In this document: one piece after another, positions 56,104 through 64,000 of the stretch
How the letters are laid out: each line of letters begins with the position of its first letter
Numbering within the stretch: the first letter of the stretch is position 1
Assembly: GCA_011523825.1 (NCBI GenBank)
Contig: WTFX01000012.1
Coordinates: forward strand, 85,209-149,208
Origin: Microthrixaceae bacterium
GTDB taxonomy: Bacteria; Actinomycetota; Acidimicrobiia; Acidimicrobiales; Poriferisodalaceae
DNA: 64,000 nt
Direction of reading: 5' to 3'
The notes under the pieces: model-generated
The model's database searches: none
What the model was told of the DNA's origin: nothing
What the model saw: the letters and a program-made list of their open reading frames with translations, nothing else
Translations under genes and position numbers: made by a program

Positions 56104-57132
56104 TCAACTAGTGCTGAGCGGCCCGAAGTCGGTGCCGACCCGGTGCTCCGGGCAGGTCAAGTCCAAGTGGGCGGCACGCCATTGGTGTGGTGGCATGTCG
56201 AGCAGGAGCTGCATGGTTCGGGAATTGGCAACCGGCCCGACATCGCTTGGCTGGGCAAGAGCACTCATGGCGGTGATGTGGCCGAGACGAAGGCATGCTT
56301 CGATGTCGCGGCCATGCCGCAGAATGCCGAACAGAAAGCCGGCCGCGAAAGCGTCTCCGGCCCCTACCGGCTCCACGACCGGCCCACGCAGCGCGGGGAC
56401 GAACAGCTTGCGGCTCGCTAGGTCGACATGGGCACCGTTGGCGGCGTCCTTGACCACGAGCGTGCCCGGGTCAGGCAGCAGTGCCCGGATTTCGGCGGCG
56501 GATGTGGCGCCCCAGAGGTCGCGTGCCTCGTCAAGGCCGACAAAGACTATGTCACACTGATTCGCGGCTTCTCGCAATGCTGTTGAGGGGTCGCCTCCAT
56601 CCCAGATGGCGGGTCGCCAATTGATGTCAAACGACAGGCACGGGGCGCTGACTCTGTCGCCGACAAGGGACTCGACCAGTTCACGGCATGTGGACGAGAG
56701 ACCCAGTGTGATGCCCGTGAGATGGAGGATTCTTGGGTTCCGCCTGAGGCTTGCGCCCATCGGTGGAGCCATGTGGGCGGCAGCGGAGCCACTTCGGTAG
56801 TAGCGCACGCGTCGATCTCCGGTCGTTGCCTCTTTGAGCATCAATCCGGTCTGGCGATCCGACACCCGACGCACCTCGCTCACGTCGACGCCTGCGGCTT
56901 CGATTACCGAGAGCACCAAGTCTCCTGCGAAGTCAGTCCCGAGTTGGCTGATCCATGCAGTCTGAAGGCCGAGCGCAGCGCAGTAGCGCACGACATTGGA
57001 CTCTGCGCCGCATACCTCCCATTCGAACGTCGCCTGATTCGATCTGGGCCGTAGCGTCAGCATCGACTCACCCAGCGCTACGACATCCAGAACAGGGGCT
57101 TGTGGCGTCGGCTCGCTGGCCGCGTGGTTCAT
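56104..57132 (-). CDS. PfkB-family sugar kinase, 2-keto-3-deoxygluconate kinase-like
   Basis: 342 residues from the ATG at 57132, chosen because GAGGAG lies 6 bases before it; the frame continues upstream to 57519 through the control region and is not coding there. PfkB signs: VVALGESMLTLRP at the N-terminus and the catalytic VVEPVGAGDAFAAGFLFG near the C-terminus. It is first in a leftward unit with the dehydratase and IclR. KDG kinases make KDPG, which an aldolase (not in the window) splits. Other ketose or deoxysugar kinases cannot be excluded. Confidence 0.85.
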   Translation of the reverse strand: MNHAASEPTPQAPVLDVVALGESMLTLRPRSNQATFEWEVCGAESNVVRYCAALGLQTAWISQLGTDFAGDLVLSVIEAAGVDVSEVRRVSDRQTGLMLKEATTGDRRVRYYRSGSAAAHMAPPMGASLRRNPRILHLTGITLGLSSTCRELVESLVGDRVSAPCLSFDINWRPAIWDGGDPSTALREAANQCDIVFVGLDEARDLWGATSAAEIRALLPDPGTLVVKDAANGAHVDLASRKLFVPALRGPVVEPVGAGDAFAAGFLFGILRHGRDIEACLRLGHITAMSALAQPSDVGPVANSRTMQLLLDMPPHQWRAAHLDLTCPEHRVGTDFGPLSTS

Positions 57133-57188
57133 CTTGCGCTCCTCGGGGCGGCGAGACTTGCCGGGACACGTTTGGACTCCCAGAAGAT

Positions 57189-57201
57189 CGTATGGTATAC
57201 G
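57189..57201. promoter_or_regulatory. Short perfect palindrome in the divergent control region
   Basis: CGTAT-GGT-ATACG, extendable by one pair on each side. It lies 6 bases left of the larger operator-like site. It may be part of the same control region or chance. Confidence 0.3.
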
Positions 57202-57206
57202 AAGGT

Positions 57207-57238
57207 GCAATATTCGCATTGAATATGCGTATGTTGCA
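57207..57238. promoter_or_regulatory. Operator-like palindrome between the divergent kinase and deacylase genes
   Basis: GCAATATTCGCA (57207-57218), 7 bases, then TGCGTATGTTGCA (57226-57238). The arms TGCAATATTCGCAT and ATGCGTATGTTGCA match with two differences. The site is 75 bases from the kinase start and 91 from the deacylase start and repeats the motif found at 48443. Confidence 0.65.
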
Positions 57239-57328
57239 CACTTCGACAGAGAATAGGCGGGGGTGTTTTCAGCCCACCGCGGAGTTGGACTGGTTGCATT
57301 CCACTTCAGGCCTTGGAGGCAAGCGGGC

Positions 57329-58783
57329 ATGCATGACCTCATCATTCGCGAGGCGCTCATCGAAGATGGCACTGGTGGACCGGCGTTCGAAGCGGACATC
57401 GCGATCGACGGCGTGTGCATCGCAGACGTGGGCACAGTCGGCCGAGCGCGCGCAGAGATCGATGGCGGAGGGCTAGTGGCAGCGCCTGGCTTCATTGATG
57501 CACACGCCCATGACGACATGGAGCTTCATCGCAATCCGGACAACGGATCAAAGCTCAGGCAGGGTGTGACCACCGTCGTCTGCGGGAGCTGCGGGTTCAG
57601 TGCATTCCCTCACGCGCCCGGTGGCCGGTCGCCGGACTTCCTGGCGACCGAGGGCCACTGGAAGACTTATCGCGAGTATCGGGAGACACTGACCGGTCAC
57701 GGCATCGGTACGAACGTCGCCGCGTTCGTCGGACACAACACCGTGCAACGGCTGCTCGTGGGGATGGACAGCACCGAGCCTGGGCCCCGGACTCTTGCAA
57801 GGATCTGCGGCGAGATTCGCAGGGCGATGGACGACGGAGCGCTCGGCGTGTCGACAGGCCTCATATATCGCCCCGGACGCCATGTGTCTGCCTCGGCACT
57901 CCGGCAGATTGTTGCAGCCGTAGCTGACTATCGCGGCATCCACAGCACGCACATGCGCGACGAGGCAGACGGACTCCGTGACGCAATCGATGAGGTGACT
58001 GCCGTGTCCGCGGACACCGGGGCTGCACTGCAGATCTCCCATCTCAAAGTGATCGGCGAACACAACTGGGGAAGTCTCGACGGGGCACTCGACCAGATCG
58101 GCAAGGCTCAGGCTGAGGGAATCGACATCGGGTTCGACGTCTATCCCTACATAGCTGGCTCAGGACCGCTGGCGACCTACTTCGATCCCGATGACATCGA
58201 CGAGACTCGAGCCCGATTGGTGCAGATCATTCGCTGCCGTGACTTTCCGCACTTCGAAGGCAGGCGACTCGTTGACATCGCTCACGAGCAGGGCACGACA
58301 GTGCGCGACGTCACCCGGCAACTGGTCACTGCGCCAGCCGCGAGCGAGACGCTGTGCATCATCTTCGAGATCCACGAAGACGACATGCTCAAGGCTCTGT
58401 CTCACCCACTGGCCATGATCGGCAGCGACGGAATCCCCCAAGAGGGCGGGGTGCCCCACCCTCGCCTGCAGGGCGCATTCCCCCGAGTGCTCGGCCACTA
58501 CTGCCGAGACCGCTCGGCGCTGCCGCTCGGCGCCGCGATTCGCAAGATGACATCTATACCGGCGGCTCGATACCGGCTGAGAGGCCGCGGTCTGCTCCGT
58601 CCGGGCTGCGCAGCCGATGTCGTTGTCTTCGATCCGACCATGATCGACGACCAAGGCACCTACACCTCCCGCGCATACCCGACCGGCATCCGCCATGTGC
58701 TCGTGAACGGGCAACTGGCCATCTCTGACGGCGTCCCTACGGGCGTGCGGGCAGGTCAGATGCTGGCGGCCGAACGAAGCTGA
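57329..58783 (+). CDS. N-acyl-D-amino-acid deacylase family (D-aminoacylase-like) metal hydrolase
   Basis: 484 residues from the ATG at 57329 (GGAGG 9 bases upstream). The amidohydrolase barrel shows PGFIDAHAHDDMEL, then GVTTVVCGSCGFSAFP with the cysteine that bridges zinc in D-aminoacylases, HSTHMRDEADGLRDAID, QISHLK and the late catalytic IGSDG. It removes an N-acyl group from a D-configured amino acid or, by context, from N-acetyl-D-glucosaminate. It is divergent from the KDG-kinase-like gene and followed by ridA after 68 bases. It differs from urease-type members by the short beta domain. Confidence 0.87.
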   Translation: MHDLIIREALIEDGTGGPAFEADIAIDGVCIADVGTVGRARAEIDGGGLVAAPGFIDAHAHDDMELHRNPDNGSKLRQGVTTVVCGSCGFSAFPHAPGGRSPDFLATEGHWKTYREYRETLTGHGIGTNVAAFVGHNTVQRLLVGMDSTEPGPRTLARICGEIRRAMDDGALGVSTGLIYRPGRHVSASALRQIVAAVADYRGIHSTHMRDEADGLRDAIDEVTAVSADTGAALQISHLKVIGEHNWGSLDGALDQIGKAQAEGIDIGFDVYPYIAGSGPLATYFDPDDIDETRARLVQIIRCRDFPHFEGRRLVDIAHEQGTTVRDVTRQLVTAPAASETLCIIFEIHEDDMLKALSHPLAMIGSDGIPQEGGVPHPRLQGAFPRVLGHYCRDRSALPLGAAIRKMTSIPAARYRLRGRGLLRPGCAADVVVFDPTMIDDQGTYTSRAYPTGIRHVLVNGQLAISDGVPTGVRAGQMLAAERS

Positions 58784-58851
58784 GCCTCGGTGTCCACTCC
58801 GCCGGGAATGCAGCCAGCCGACCTGCCCACTTGACGACGAAAGGACTGCCA

Positions 58852-59244
58852 GTGAATGGTCGAAGCGCCGTTACAACCACCGACGTGCCAGCCGCGTCGG
58901 GTCCGTACTCGCCCGCAATTCTCTCCCAAGGATTCGCGTTCCTCTCGGGCCAAGGCCCTTACGACTCAGATGGCGTACTCGCCGGTGAGGGCATCGAGGC
59001 CCAGACTCGGCAAACCCTGCTCAACCTTGAGACGGTCGCACGAGCGAGCGGGGCAGCGCTCGCAGATGCGGTGAAAATCGGGGTGTACCTGACCGACATG
59101 GGCAACTTCGCGGCCATGAACAAGGTCTTCGCGGAGTTCTTCGAGCAGCCGTTTCCGGCGCGGACGACTGTCAGGACTGGGCTTCCGACGTCCGAGATGC
59201 TGGTCGAGATCGACGCGATCGTTGCATTGCCCGAGGCGACCTGA
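58852..59244 (+). CDS. ridA: RidA-family enamine/imine deaminase
   Basis: 130 residues from the GTG at 58852, with AAAGGA about 8 bases upstream. Family marks: ASGPYSPAILSQGFAFLSGQ, the ARTTVRTGLP segment that contains the substrate-binding arginine, and EIDAIVALP at the end. RidA proteins hydrolyse reactive enamine/imine intermediates released by PLP dehydratases. That fits the dehydratase encoded in the divergent unit. The stop codon lies in the loop of a terminator hairpin. Confidence 0.9.
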   Translation: MNGRSAVTTTDVPAASGPYSPAILSQGFAFLSGQGPYDSDGVLAGEGIEAQTRQTLLNLETVARASGAALADAVKIGVYLTDMGNFAAMNKVFAEFFEQPFPARTTVRTGLPTSEMLVEIDAIVALPEAT

Positions 59245-59253
59245 GGTCGCCTC
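59233..59253 (+). terminator. Hairpin terminator at the end of ridA
   Basis: GAGGCGACC, loop TGA (the ridA stop codon), GGTCGCCTC: a perfect 9-base stem. There is no long T-run, as is usual in high-GC actinobacteria. Confidence 0.6.
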
Positions 59254-59280
59254 TCCAAGCGCTCCCATCGCGCCACTAGC

Positions 59281-60459
59281 GTGCGCCCGGTGACTGCGTG
59301 GCTGTTGGACCCAGAGGCGATCCATCTCAATCACGGGTCGTTCGGCGCGACTCCCGCGGCGGTACTCGAGGCCCAGCAGGCCATCCGTACCCGCATCGAG
59401 GCCAACCCCACCCGGTTCTTTCTCGAAGGCGAGTACCAGGACTCACTCGACGAGGTCCGGCGTGTGGTTGCTCGGTTTGTGGGGGCCGACGAGGCGGGGC
59501 TGGTGTTCGTGACCAACGCCACCGCCGGTGTCAATGCCGTGCTGCGTTCGCTGGAGCCGAGCCTGTCACCCGGCGACGAGATCCTGGTGACCGACCACGA
59601 GTACAACGCCTGTGCCAACGCTGCAGTCGCGTCGGCGTCGCGGGCCGGCGCCTTGGTCACCACGGTAGAAGTGCCGTTCCCGCTGGAAGACCGCAGCCAG
59701 GTGGTCGAGGCGGTGCTCAGCGCTGTCACCGACCGCACACGCGTTCTGCTGATCGACGCCGTGACCTCGGCAACGGGTCTGGTCATGCCGATCGCCGAGC
59801 TCGCAGCGCAGCTCGAGCCCGACGTCCGGGTGCTCGTCGATGCGGCGCATGCACCCGGCATGATCGACTTCGACGTGACGGAACTCGGCGCCTCCTACGT
59901 CACGGCGAACTGCCACAAGTGGATGTGCTCGGCCAAGGGCGCTGCACTCCTGTGGGTGCGGCCCGACCGGCGAGACGGCATGCATCACTCGATCATCAGC
60001 CATGGATACAACGGCGGCTGGCCATCGGGCGGCGGCCACCTGCATGCCCAGTTCGACTGGACGGGCACCCAGGACCCGACGGCCTGGCTGACCGTGCCCG
60101 TTGCACTTGCCGCGGTGGAGGCAATGCACCCCGGTGGCTGGCCTGGCGTCAAGGCGACCATCCGCGAGCTGTGCCTGGAGGGCCGACGCAAGCTCATCGA
60201 GGCGCTCGAGATCGAGGCGCCGGCGCCCGACGGCATGATCGGCGCCATCGCCAGCGTGCCGCTGCCCGCTGCGGACAACTCGGGCTCGGCCATCTTCGAC
60301 CCGCTCATGGCGGCTCTGCGCGACCGCCACGGCATCGAAGTGCCGGTGTTCACCTGGCCGGCGCCGCCCGAACGCGTGCTGCGCATCTCGGCGCACCTCT
60401 ACAACCGGCCCGAGCACTACGACCTGCTCGCCAAGGCGCTTGCTGTCGAACTTCGTTGA
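59281..60459 (+). CDS. Class V aminotransferase (isopenicillin N epimerase/cysteine desulfurase-like)
   Basis: 392 residues from a GTG at 59281 (a second GTG at 59290 is possible). Class V signs: LNHGSFGATPAAVLEAQ, FVTNATAGVNAVLRSL, the PLP-phosphate region VLVDAAHAPGMIDFDV, and the Schiff-base lysine in TANCHKWMCSAKGAALLW. The LNHGSFG opening is that of the isopenicillin N epimerase-like subgroup, whose members do varied PLP chemistry and are rarely true epimerases. It is separated from ridA by a terminator, so it is probably a separate unit. Confidence 0.87.
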   Translation: MRPVTAWLLDPEAIHLNHGSFGATPAAVLEAQQAIRTRIEANPTRFFLEGEYQDSLDEVRRVVARFVGADEAGLVFVTNATAGVNAVLRSLEPSLSPGDEILVTDHEYNACANAAVASASRAGALVTTVEVPFPLEDRSQVVEAVLSAVTDRTRVLLIDAVTSATGLVMPIAELAAQLEPDVRVLVDAAHAPGMIDFDVTELGASYVTANCHKWMCSAKGAALLWVRPDRRDGMHHSIISHGYNGGWPSGGGHLHAQFDWTGTQDPTAWLTVPVALAAVEAMHPGGWPGVKATIRELCLEGRRKLIEALEIEAPAPDGMIGAIASVPLPAADNSGSAIFDPLMAALRDRHGIEVPVFTWPAPPERVLRISAHLYNRPEHYDLLAKALAVELR

Positions 60460-60509
60460 CAGCTTCGTCGGCCGCCTCTAGGTTGATGTTCAGCGCTCAA
60501 GAGTGCGAC

Positions 60510-60546
60510 GGCCCGCATGCCGAGTCCGAGTTGAAGGATGCGGGCC
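60510..60546 (+). terminator. Possible hairpin after the aminotransferase gene
   Basis: GGCCCGCAT (60510-60518) pairs with ATGCGGGCC (60538-60546) across a 19-base loop, about 50 bases past the aminotransferase stop. The long loop lowers confidence. Confidence 0.4.
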
Positions 60547-60651
60547 ATCGCACCGGGCGCGAACCTAGATTGGCACGGCGTTGCGACAACGCTGATTTTC
60601 GGTCGGGACTTGTCGCCGCAGGACCGCGTTGCAGCCGCCAAGGAGGCACTG

Positions 60652-61386
60652 ATGTCGTTCAGCATCGCAGCAACACCCGGCGCAAAGATGATCTTCCTGA
60701 TCAGGCGCCGCCCCGAAGCCACGCGTGACGAATTGGTCGCGAACTGGTTCAAGAATCACATGCCCGACGTGATCGCCGGCCAGGAGCGCTCCGCCGCCGA
60801 GGGCAAGGTCCATGCCACGAAGTACATAGCGACGCTGTTCGATCAGCGGCCCGGCAAAGACGTGCCTTGGGACGGCATGGCGCAGCTCTGGTTCGACCGG
60901 GCCATCCCGAATCCGCCCGAGCCGCACGGCACGGTGCCCCGAGACACGTTCCAGCAGAAGGCCGAGCCGTACGTGGGGTGGGCAACCACCGAGTACGTGG
61001 TGATCGACGGCGAGCTGCCGGTCGTGCCGAACACCCTCAACGAGCCGTTCCCGGCGACGCGGTCGGGCTTCTTCAAGGTGTCGTTCCTAGTGCCTGCCCG
61101 GGACGGCATCGACTACGACGCTGCGTTCGGGCATTGGCTGGAGGCGCACGCGCCCAACGTGCGAGGCGTCATGAACCAGATCGGCGGCCTGCGCTACGTG
61201 GTCAACCACAGCCACGACCCCGCCAACGAGCCCTACTTGGGCATGGCCGAGCTGTACTTCCGCGATCCGCAGGGTTGGGACGACTACCGGGCCACCATCA
61301 CCGAGGACGGCTTCAGCGAGTATGTCGACTTCAGCCGCCTCGTGAACATGCACGCGACCGCCCAGATGGTGGGCATCCCCGGCTGA
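60652..61386 (+). CDS. EthD-domain protein (two ferredoxin-like repeats)
   Basis: 244 residues from the ATG at 60652, fixed by AGGAGG 5 bases upstream; the frame opens earlier (60538) inside the hairpin region. Two related halves are visible: GAKMIFLIRRRPEATRDELV with W and HMPD, then GFFKVSFLVPARDGIDYDAA with HWLEAHAPNV. This is the dimeric alpha-beta-barrel layout of EthD proteins. Family members assist degradation of ethers or aromatic compounds; no P450 is adjacent. The function here is unknown. Confidence 0.8.
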   Translation: MSFSIAATPGAKMIFLIRRRPEATRDELVANWFKNHMPDVIAGQERSAAEGKVHATKYIATLFDQRPGKDVPWDGMAQLWFDRAIPNPPEPHGTVPRDTFQQKAEPYVGWATTEYVVIDGELPVVPNTLNEPFPATRSGFFKVSFLVPARDGIDYDAAFGHWLEAHAPNVRGVMNQIGGLRYVVNHSHDPANEPYLGMAELYFRDPQGWDDYRATITEDGFSEYVDFSRLVNMHATAQMVGIPG

Positions 61387-61392
61387 CTGGTT

Positions 61393-61407
61393 GCCTCACT
61401 GCGAGGC
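61393..61407. terminator. Small hairpin between convergent genes
   Basis: GCCTC-ACTGC-GAGGC between the EthD and SRPBCC stops. The 5-base stem is short; it may act in either direction. Confidence 0.25.
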
Positions 61408-61408
61408 G

Positions 61409-61909
61409 CTAGGCCTCGGCGGCCGCCTTCATCGCCGCCAGCGTGGCGCGGATGCCAGCGCGGGCGTTGCCGGCCCGGTAGTCGAGTTCTTTCTCACCGA
61501 ATTCGACCATCCGCGGCGACAGCTGGCGCAGCGTCCAAGTCTCGGTCAGTGTCGTGCCGGAGCCCTTGGGCGCCAACTGGTAGCGCCACAGCACGATGTT
61601 GTATTCCAAGCCGCCCGTCACGAAGGCGAAATCCTCATTCTCGACGCGGCGGATGATCTCCACCGGAGCCTTCCACTCCTCGCCGTCGAGCCGGTTGATG
61701 CCGACGAACATGTCGCCCACCTGCCCGGTGCCGGGCACGCCGTCTGGCCCCTTGCGCCAGTACCCGCCGGTGTTCTCGTTGCTCCACTCGCCGTAGCGGT
61801 CGAGCGCCGTCACCATCTCCCACACCACCTGAGGCGGGGCGTCGATGTCGATCGACTCGCTGTGTGACATCACCGGATCGTCGACGTGTCCAGGCAGTTG
61901 CTCGCTCAT
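61409..61909 (-). CDS. SRPBCC-family (START/Bet v1-like) protein
   Basis: 166 residues. IDIDAPPQVVWEMVTALDRYGEW, split here as IDIDAPPQVVWEMVTALD and RYGEW, is the typical start of polyketide-cyclase/dehydrase-like SRPBCC proteins. LTETWTLRQLSP and the C-terminal helix close the hydrophobic cavity. It should bind a lipid or aromatic ligand; catalytic activity cannot be claimed. A second ATG (61870) is possible. It lies 23 bases after the SCO6745-like gene on the same strand, so the two form an operon. Confidence 0.85.
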   Translation of the reverse strand: MSEQLPGHVDDPVMSHSESIDIDAPPQVVWEMVTALDRYGEWSNENTGGYWRKGPDGVPGTGQVGDMFVGINRLDGEEWKAPVEIIRRVENEDFAFVTGGLEYNIVLWRYQLAPKGSGTTLTETWTLRQLSPRMVEFGEKELDYRAGNARAGIRATLAAMKAAAEA

Positions 61910-61932
61910 GGGCCGCAGCCTTGCAGATGCGG

Positions 61933-62796
61933 TCAGTCGTTGGCGGGGTATAGCTCGCGCCAGTCGAGCTGATCGTCCTTCGGCAGCACTGCGTTGATCG
62001 GTGCCATGTCGGCGAGGAGGCCATCGGCGGCGTTGTCGCCGATGGCGGACCAGTGGAAGCTGTCCAGCCGGTCGGTCGTGGCCTCGACATCGGCGCGGCC
62101 GGCGACGCCTGCTGCGGTGGCCAGTCCATCGCCATCCACCCAGCCGCGGCTGCGCAGGCGCTCGTATGCCGCTGCGGCCTCAGCCTCGGTCCAACCGGCC
62201 TCTTCCTGAATCCACTCGTGGGGCGCTTCGTCGACGGCCACCTGAGACACCACCGATTCACAGCCGTCCAGACCGGCTGCCGCCAGCGCGACCAGATGGC
62301 AACCGCTGCGGTACTCGCGCAGCAGAGTGCAGCCATGCCACAGCGCCAAGTGCGGCTCGTCGGGCCAGTCCAGCGACGACCAGCCGGCGAAGAGCACCCG
62401 CCCGACCGGATCCGCGGCGTCGCAGGCGGCCCGCACGATCTCGGCGCACCGGCCGATCGCCTCGCCGCCCGCCAGGTCGCCCAGCTCTCGTTGCAATGCC
62501 TGGTCCATGGCGTCGTAGCGGGCCGCCAGCACTTTCTCGGGCGTCGAGAACTTCCACGCGTCCGGGATGGCGCGCCGCACGCGAGCGGGGGCGTAGTAGA
62601 AGAACAGCGACTCCACGACGCTGGCGGGCACCGGCCCCAGCGGCGCCACGCGCGTGGCGAAGTAGTTCATCCAGAACCCCCGCAGCCCCGCCGCTGCGCC
62701 CGAATCGCGCACCTCGGGCGCCCAGTAGCAGAGCTGGTGGTAGCGCTCCACGCATTCCCACATCTGACGCGCTCGGCGCCGGGTCGTCTCAGCCAT
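61933..62796 (-). CDS. SCO6745-like protein (MarR-like fold, actinobacterial)
   Basis: 287 residues, strongly helical, with conserved patches GLRGFWMNYFATRVAPLG, SLFFYYAPARVRRAIPDAW, and LWHGCTLLREYRSGCHLVAL. These I associate with the actinobacterial SCO6745 family, in which two winged-helix-like halves are joined. It is upstream of and co-directional with the SRPBCC gene. DNA binding or small-molecule binding are both possible; no function is assigned. Confidence 0.7.
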   Translation of the reverse strand: MAETTRRRARQMWECVERYHQLCYWAPEVRDSGAAAGLRGFWMNYFATRVAPLGPVPASVVESLFFYYAPARVRRAIPDAWKFSTPEKVLAARYDAMDQALQRELGDLAGGEAIGRCAEIVRAACDAADPVGRVLFAGWSSLDWPDEPHLALWHGCTLLREYRSGCHLVALAAAGLDGCESVVSQVAVDEAPHEWIQEEAGWTEAEAAAAYERLRSRGWVDGDGLATAAGVAGRADVEATTDRLDSFHWSAIGDNAADGLLADMAPINAVLPKDDQLDWRELYPAND

Positions 62797-62996
62797 CGGC
62801 CGCTGTTCTAGCGCAGCCCCTCACTCGCAAGATGGAGGGACTTCGGTCGCTGCCCCGTATCCCTCGCACTGCGTAGGCACAACTTGGCTATGTCGACGGC
62901 GACCCTCGCTTGGCCGAAGCGCAAACAAATCGTCGCGAGCATTCCGAGCCAAGCCATTACGGTGAGTCGAGAGGGACGAAGCTGACAGGAGGAGCG

Positions 62997-63146
62997 ATGG
63001 CAGGCGACAAATCACGTTCGACATACTCCCCACGTGACGGCCGGCGGTCACAGGTCGATCGGGGGTCCAAGAAGGTGCCGACGGCCAAGATGCCGCAGCC
63101 TTCGAAGAAACCGCCGTCTCCGCCGCCGCGGTCTCGGCGCGGGTGA
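62997..63146 (+). CDS. Small basic proline-rich peptide (49 residues)
   Basis: The ATG at 62997 is preceded by a strong AGGAGG (62987-62992). The peptide is rich in Arg, Lys, Ser and Pro (GSKKVPTAKMPQPSKKP) and ends in PPPRSRRG. The next gene starts 3 bases after the stop, so coupling is likely. No homologue is recognised. The good ribosome-binding site is the main support. Confidence 0.6.
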   Translation: MAGDKSRSTYSPRDGRRSQVDRGSKKVPTAKMPQPSKKPPSPPPRSRRG

Positions 63147-63149
63147 GAG

Positions 63150-63950
63150 TTGGCTGCCAGCGTTCTCGCTGTCGCTCTTCTCGGTCTCATTGCCTCTCCG
63201 GGTCTCGTCTATCGCGGTGCTCGCCAACGACGGCATCCAAGCAGTGAGCGTCGAGGCGGCGTCGAGAACTCGCTGACACTGCTCGCAGGAGCTACCGCGA
63301 CCGTTGTGTCGCTCTGGCTCTTTGCAGCTGTTCGAGGCTTGGCTCCGGATCACACGCCGGACCTCGGCGCGCTGTTGCGCGAGCCTGCCGATTACATCAC
63401 GAGCCAACTGCCGTATCTGGCGGTATGGGCGGCCGGGATCTATGTCGTGGCGCTCGCCTTGGCGCTGTTTGCAGGGATCGTGATGCCGCATCGGAGATCG
63501 GGCATTCGCGATGTGTCGTCGTGGTGGCTCATCTTCGGCGACGGTGACCGTTCGACTTCGCGGCGGTGGCTGTCGCGACGACACAGCGATGGGACGGATG
63601 CCCGTACGCCGGTCCAGCAGTACGTCGGATGTGATCTCATCGATGGCTCATATCTTGGCGGCTACATCTACGCATACTCGACCGAAGTGGAAGAGACGTT
63701 GGATCGCGACATCGTTCTCGTCGCGCCGATCAGCTACGTGCCCGCCGATCCACCGATCCTGGATGCGCCCTCTGCCGCGGAATCCGCCGAGAAGACCTCT
63801 CACGAGGCACCGCCAGTGATCGACCCAGCTGAACTGTCTGACATCGGCGTCGCAATCATCAGCGCAGCCCGTATCAAGTTCATGACGGTGACAAACGTGC
63901 AGTCAGGCACCGACGAGGAGCACAGCCACGCCGGCGATTCGGTGGGTTAG
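63150..63950 (+). CDS. DUF6338-like membrane protein
   Basis: 266 residues from a TTG 3 bases after the small peptide's stop. Membrane segments are visible at about 1-20 (VLAVALLGLIASPGLVY), 42-64 and 90-112. A cytoplasmic C-terminal domain reads VQQYVGCDLIDGSYLGGYIY with LDRDIVLVAP, the pattern of DUF6338 proteins, whose function is unknown. Only 50 bases follow in the window, with no recognised element. Confidence 0.7.
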   Translation: MAASVLAVALLGLIASPGLVYRGARQRRHPSSERRGGVENSLTLLAGATATVVSLWLFAAVRGLAPDHTPDLGALLREPADYITSQLPYLAVWAAGIYVVALALALFAGIVMPHRRSGIRDVSSWWLIFGDGDRSTSRRWLSRRHSDGTDARTPVQQYVGCDLIDGSYLGGYIYAYSTEVEETLDRDIVLVAPISYVPADPPILDAPSAAESAEKTSHEAPPVIDPAELSDIGVAIISAARIKFMTVTNVQSGTDEEHSHAGDSVG

Positions 63951-64000
63951 GGTCCGTCATAAGATAACTCGCGGGGTGTAGTGTCGTCTGTGTGGAGTTG

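Overview
The window is high-GC DNA from a free-living or host-associated actinobacterium. The suite of a DUF3556-type membrane protein, a SCO6745-type protein, many CoA and acyl-CoA enzymes and an acidic lipoprotein tail after the ACGSDD lipobox fits the Acidimicrobiia best. That placement is inference, because there is no rRNA or tRNA here to settle it. No transposase, integrase, tRNA or CRISPR array was seen.

Layout. 1-2774: a truncated DUF3556-like membrane protein and a phytoene-desaturase-like FAD oxidoreductase in one operon. 2841-9570: a type III restriction-modification operon in which the Res subunit carries a C-terminal MntA-like nucleotidyltransferase domain, followed by a HepT-like HEPN toxin gene and the Mod methyltransferase. 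9622-24112: mostly metabolic genes. These are a small zinc-finger-like protein, an amidohydrolase, an SDR, a CoA-transferase, an acyl-CoA dehydrogenase, a LysR regulator, a Rieske oxygenase plus dimethylglycine-dehydrogenase-like pair, and pyruvate carboxylase.

24278-48103: a defence island. Eleven tightly overlapping plus-strand genes (25930-46822) match the dpd 7-deazaguanine DNA modification and restriction cluster, in the order dpdC-like, A, B, E, F, G, H, I, J, K, D. DpdA would put preQ0 into DNA with DpdB, the DpdC-like protein would convert it to the amide, and the helicases, ATPase and PLD protein would form the restriction arm. Two related minus-strand AAA ATPase genes bracket the cluster, each with an unusual DNA repeat just upstream. 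No preQ0 biosynthesis gene lies in the window.

48443-59253: a catabolic locus of three transcription units. One encodes an ABC importer and an SMP-30 lactonase. One, reading leftward, encodes a KDG-kinase-like sugar kinase, a D-threonine-aldolase-fold dehydratase and an IclR regulator. One, reading rightward, encodes an N-acyl-D-amino-acid deacylase and RidA. The chemistry fits uptake and breakdown of an oxidised N-acetyl amino sugar (N-acetylglucosaminate) through glucosaminate and 2-keto-3-deoxygluconate. An identical 12-base half-site with the same spacing sits before two of the units and may bind the IclR protein.

59281-64000: a class V aminotransferase, an EthD-domain protein, an SRPBCC protein, a SCO6745-like protein, a 49-residue basic peptide and a DUF6338-like membrane protein.
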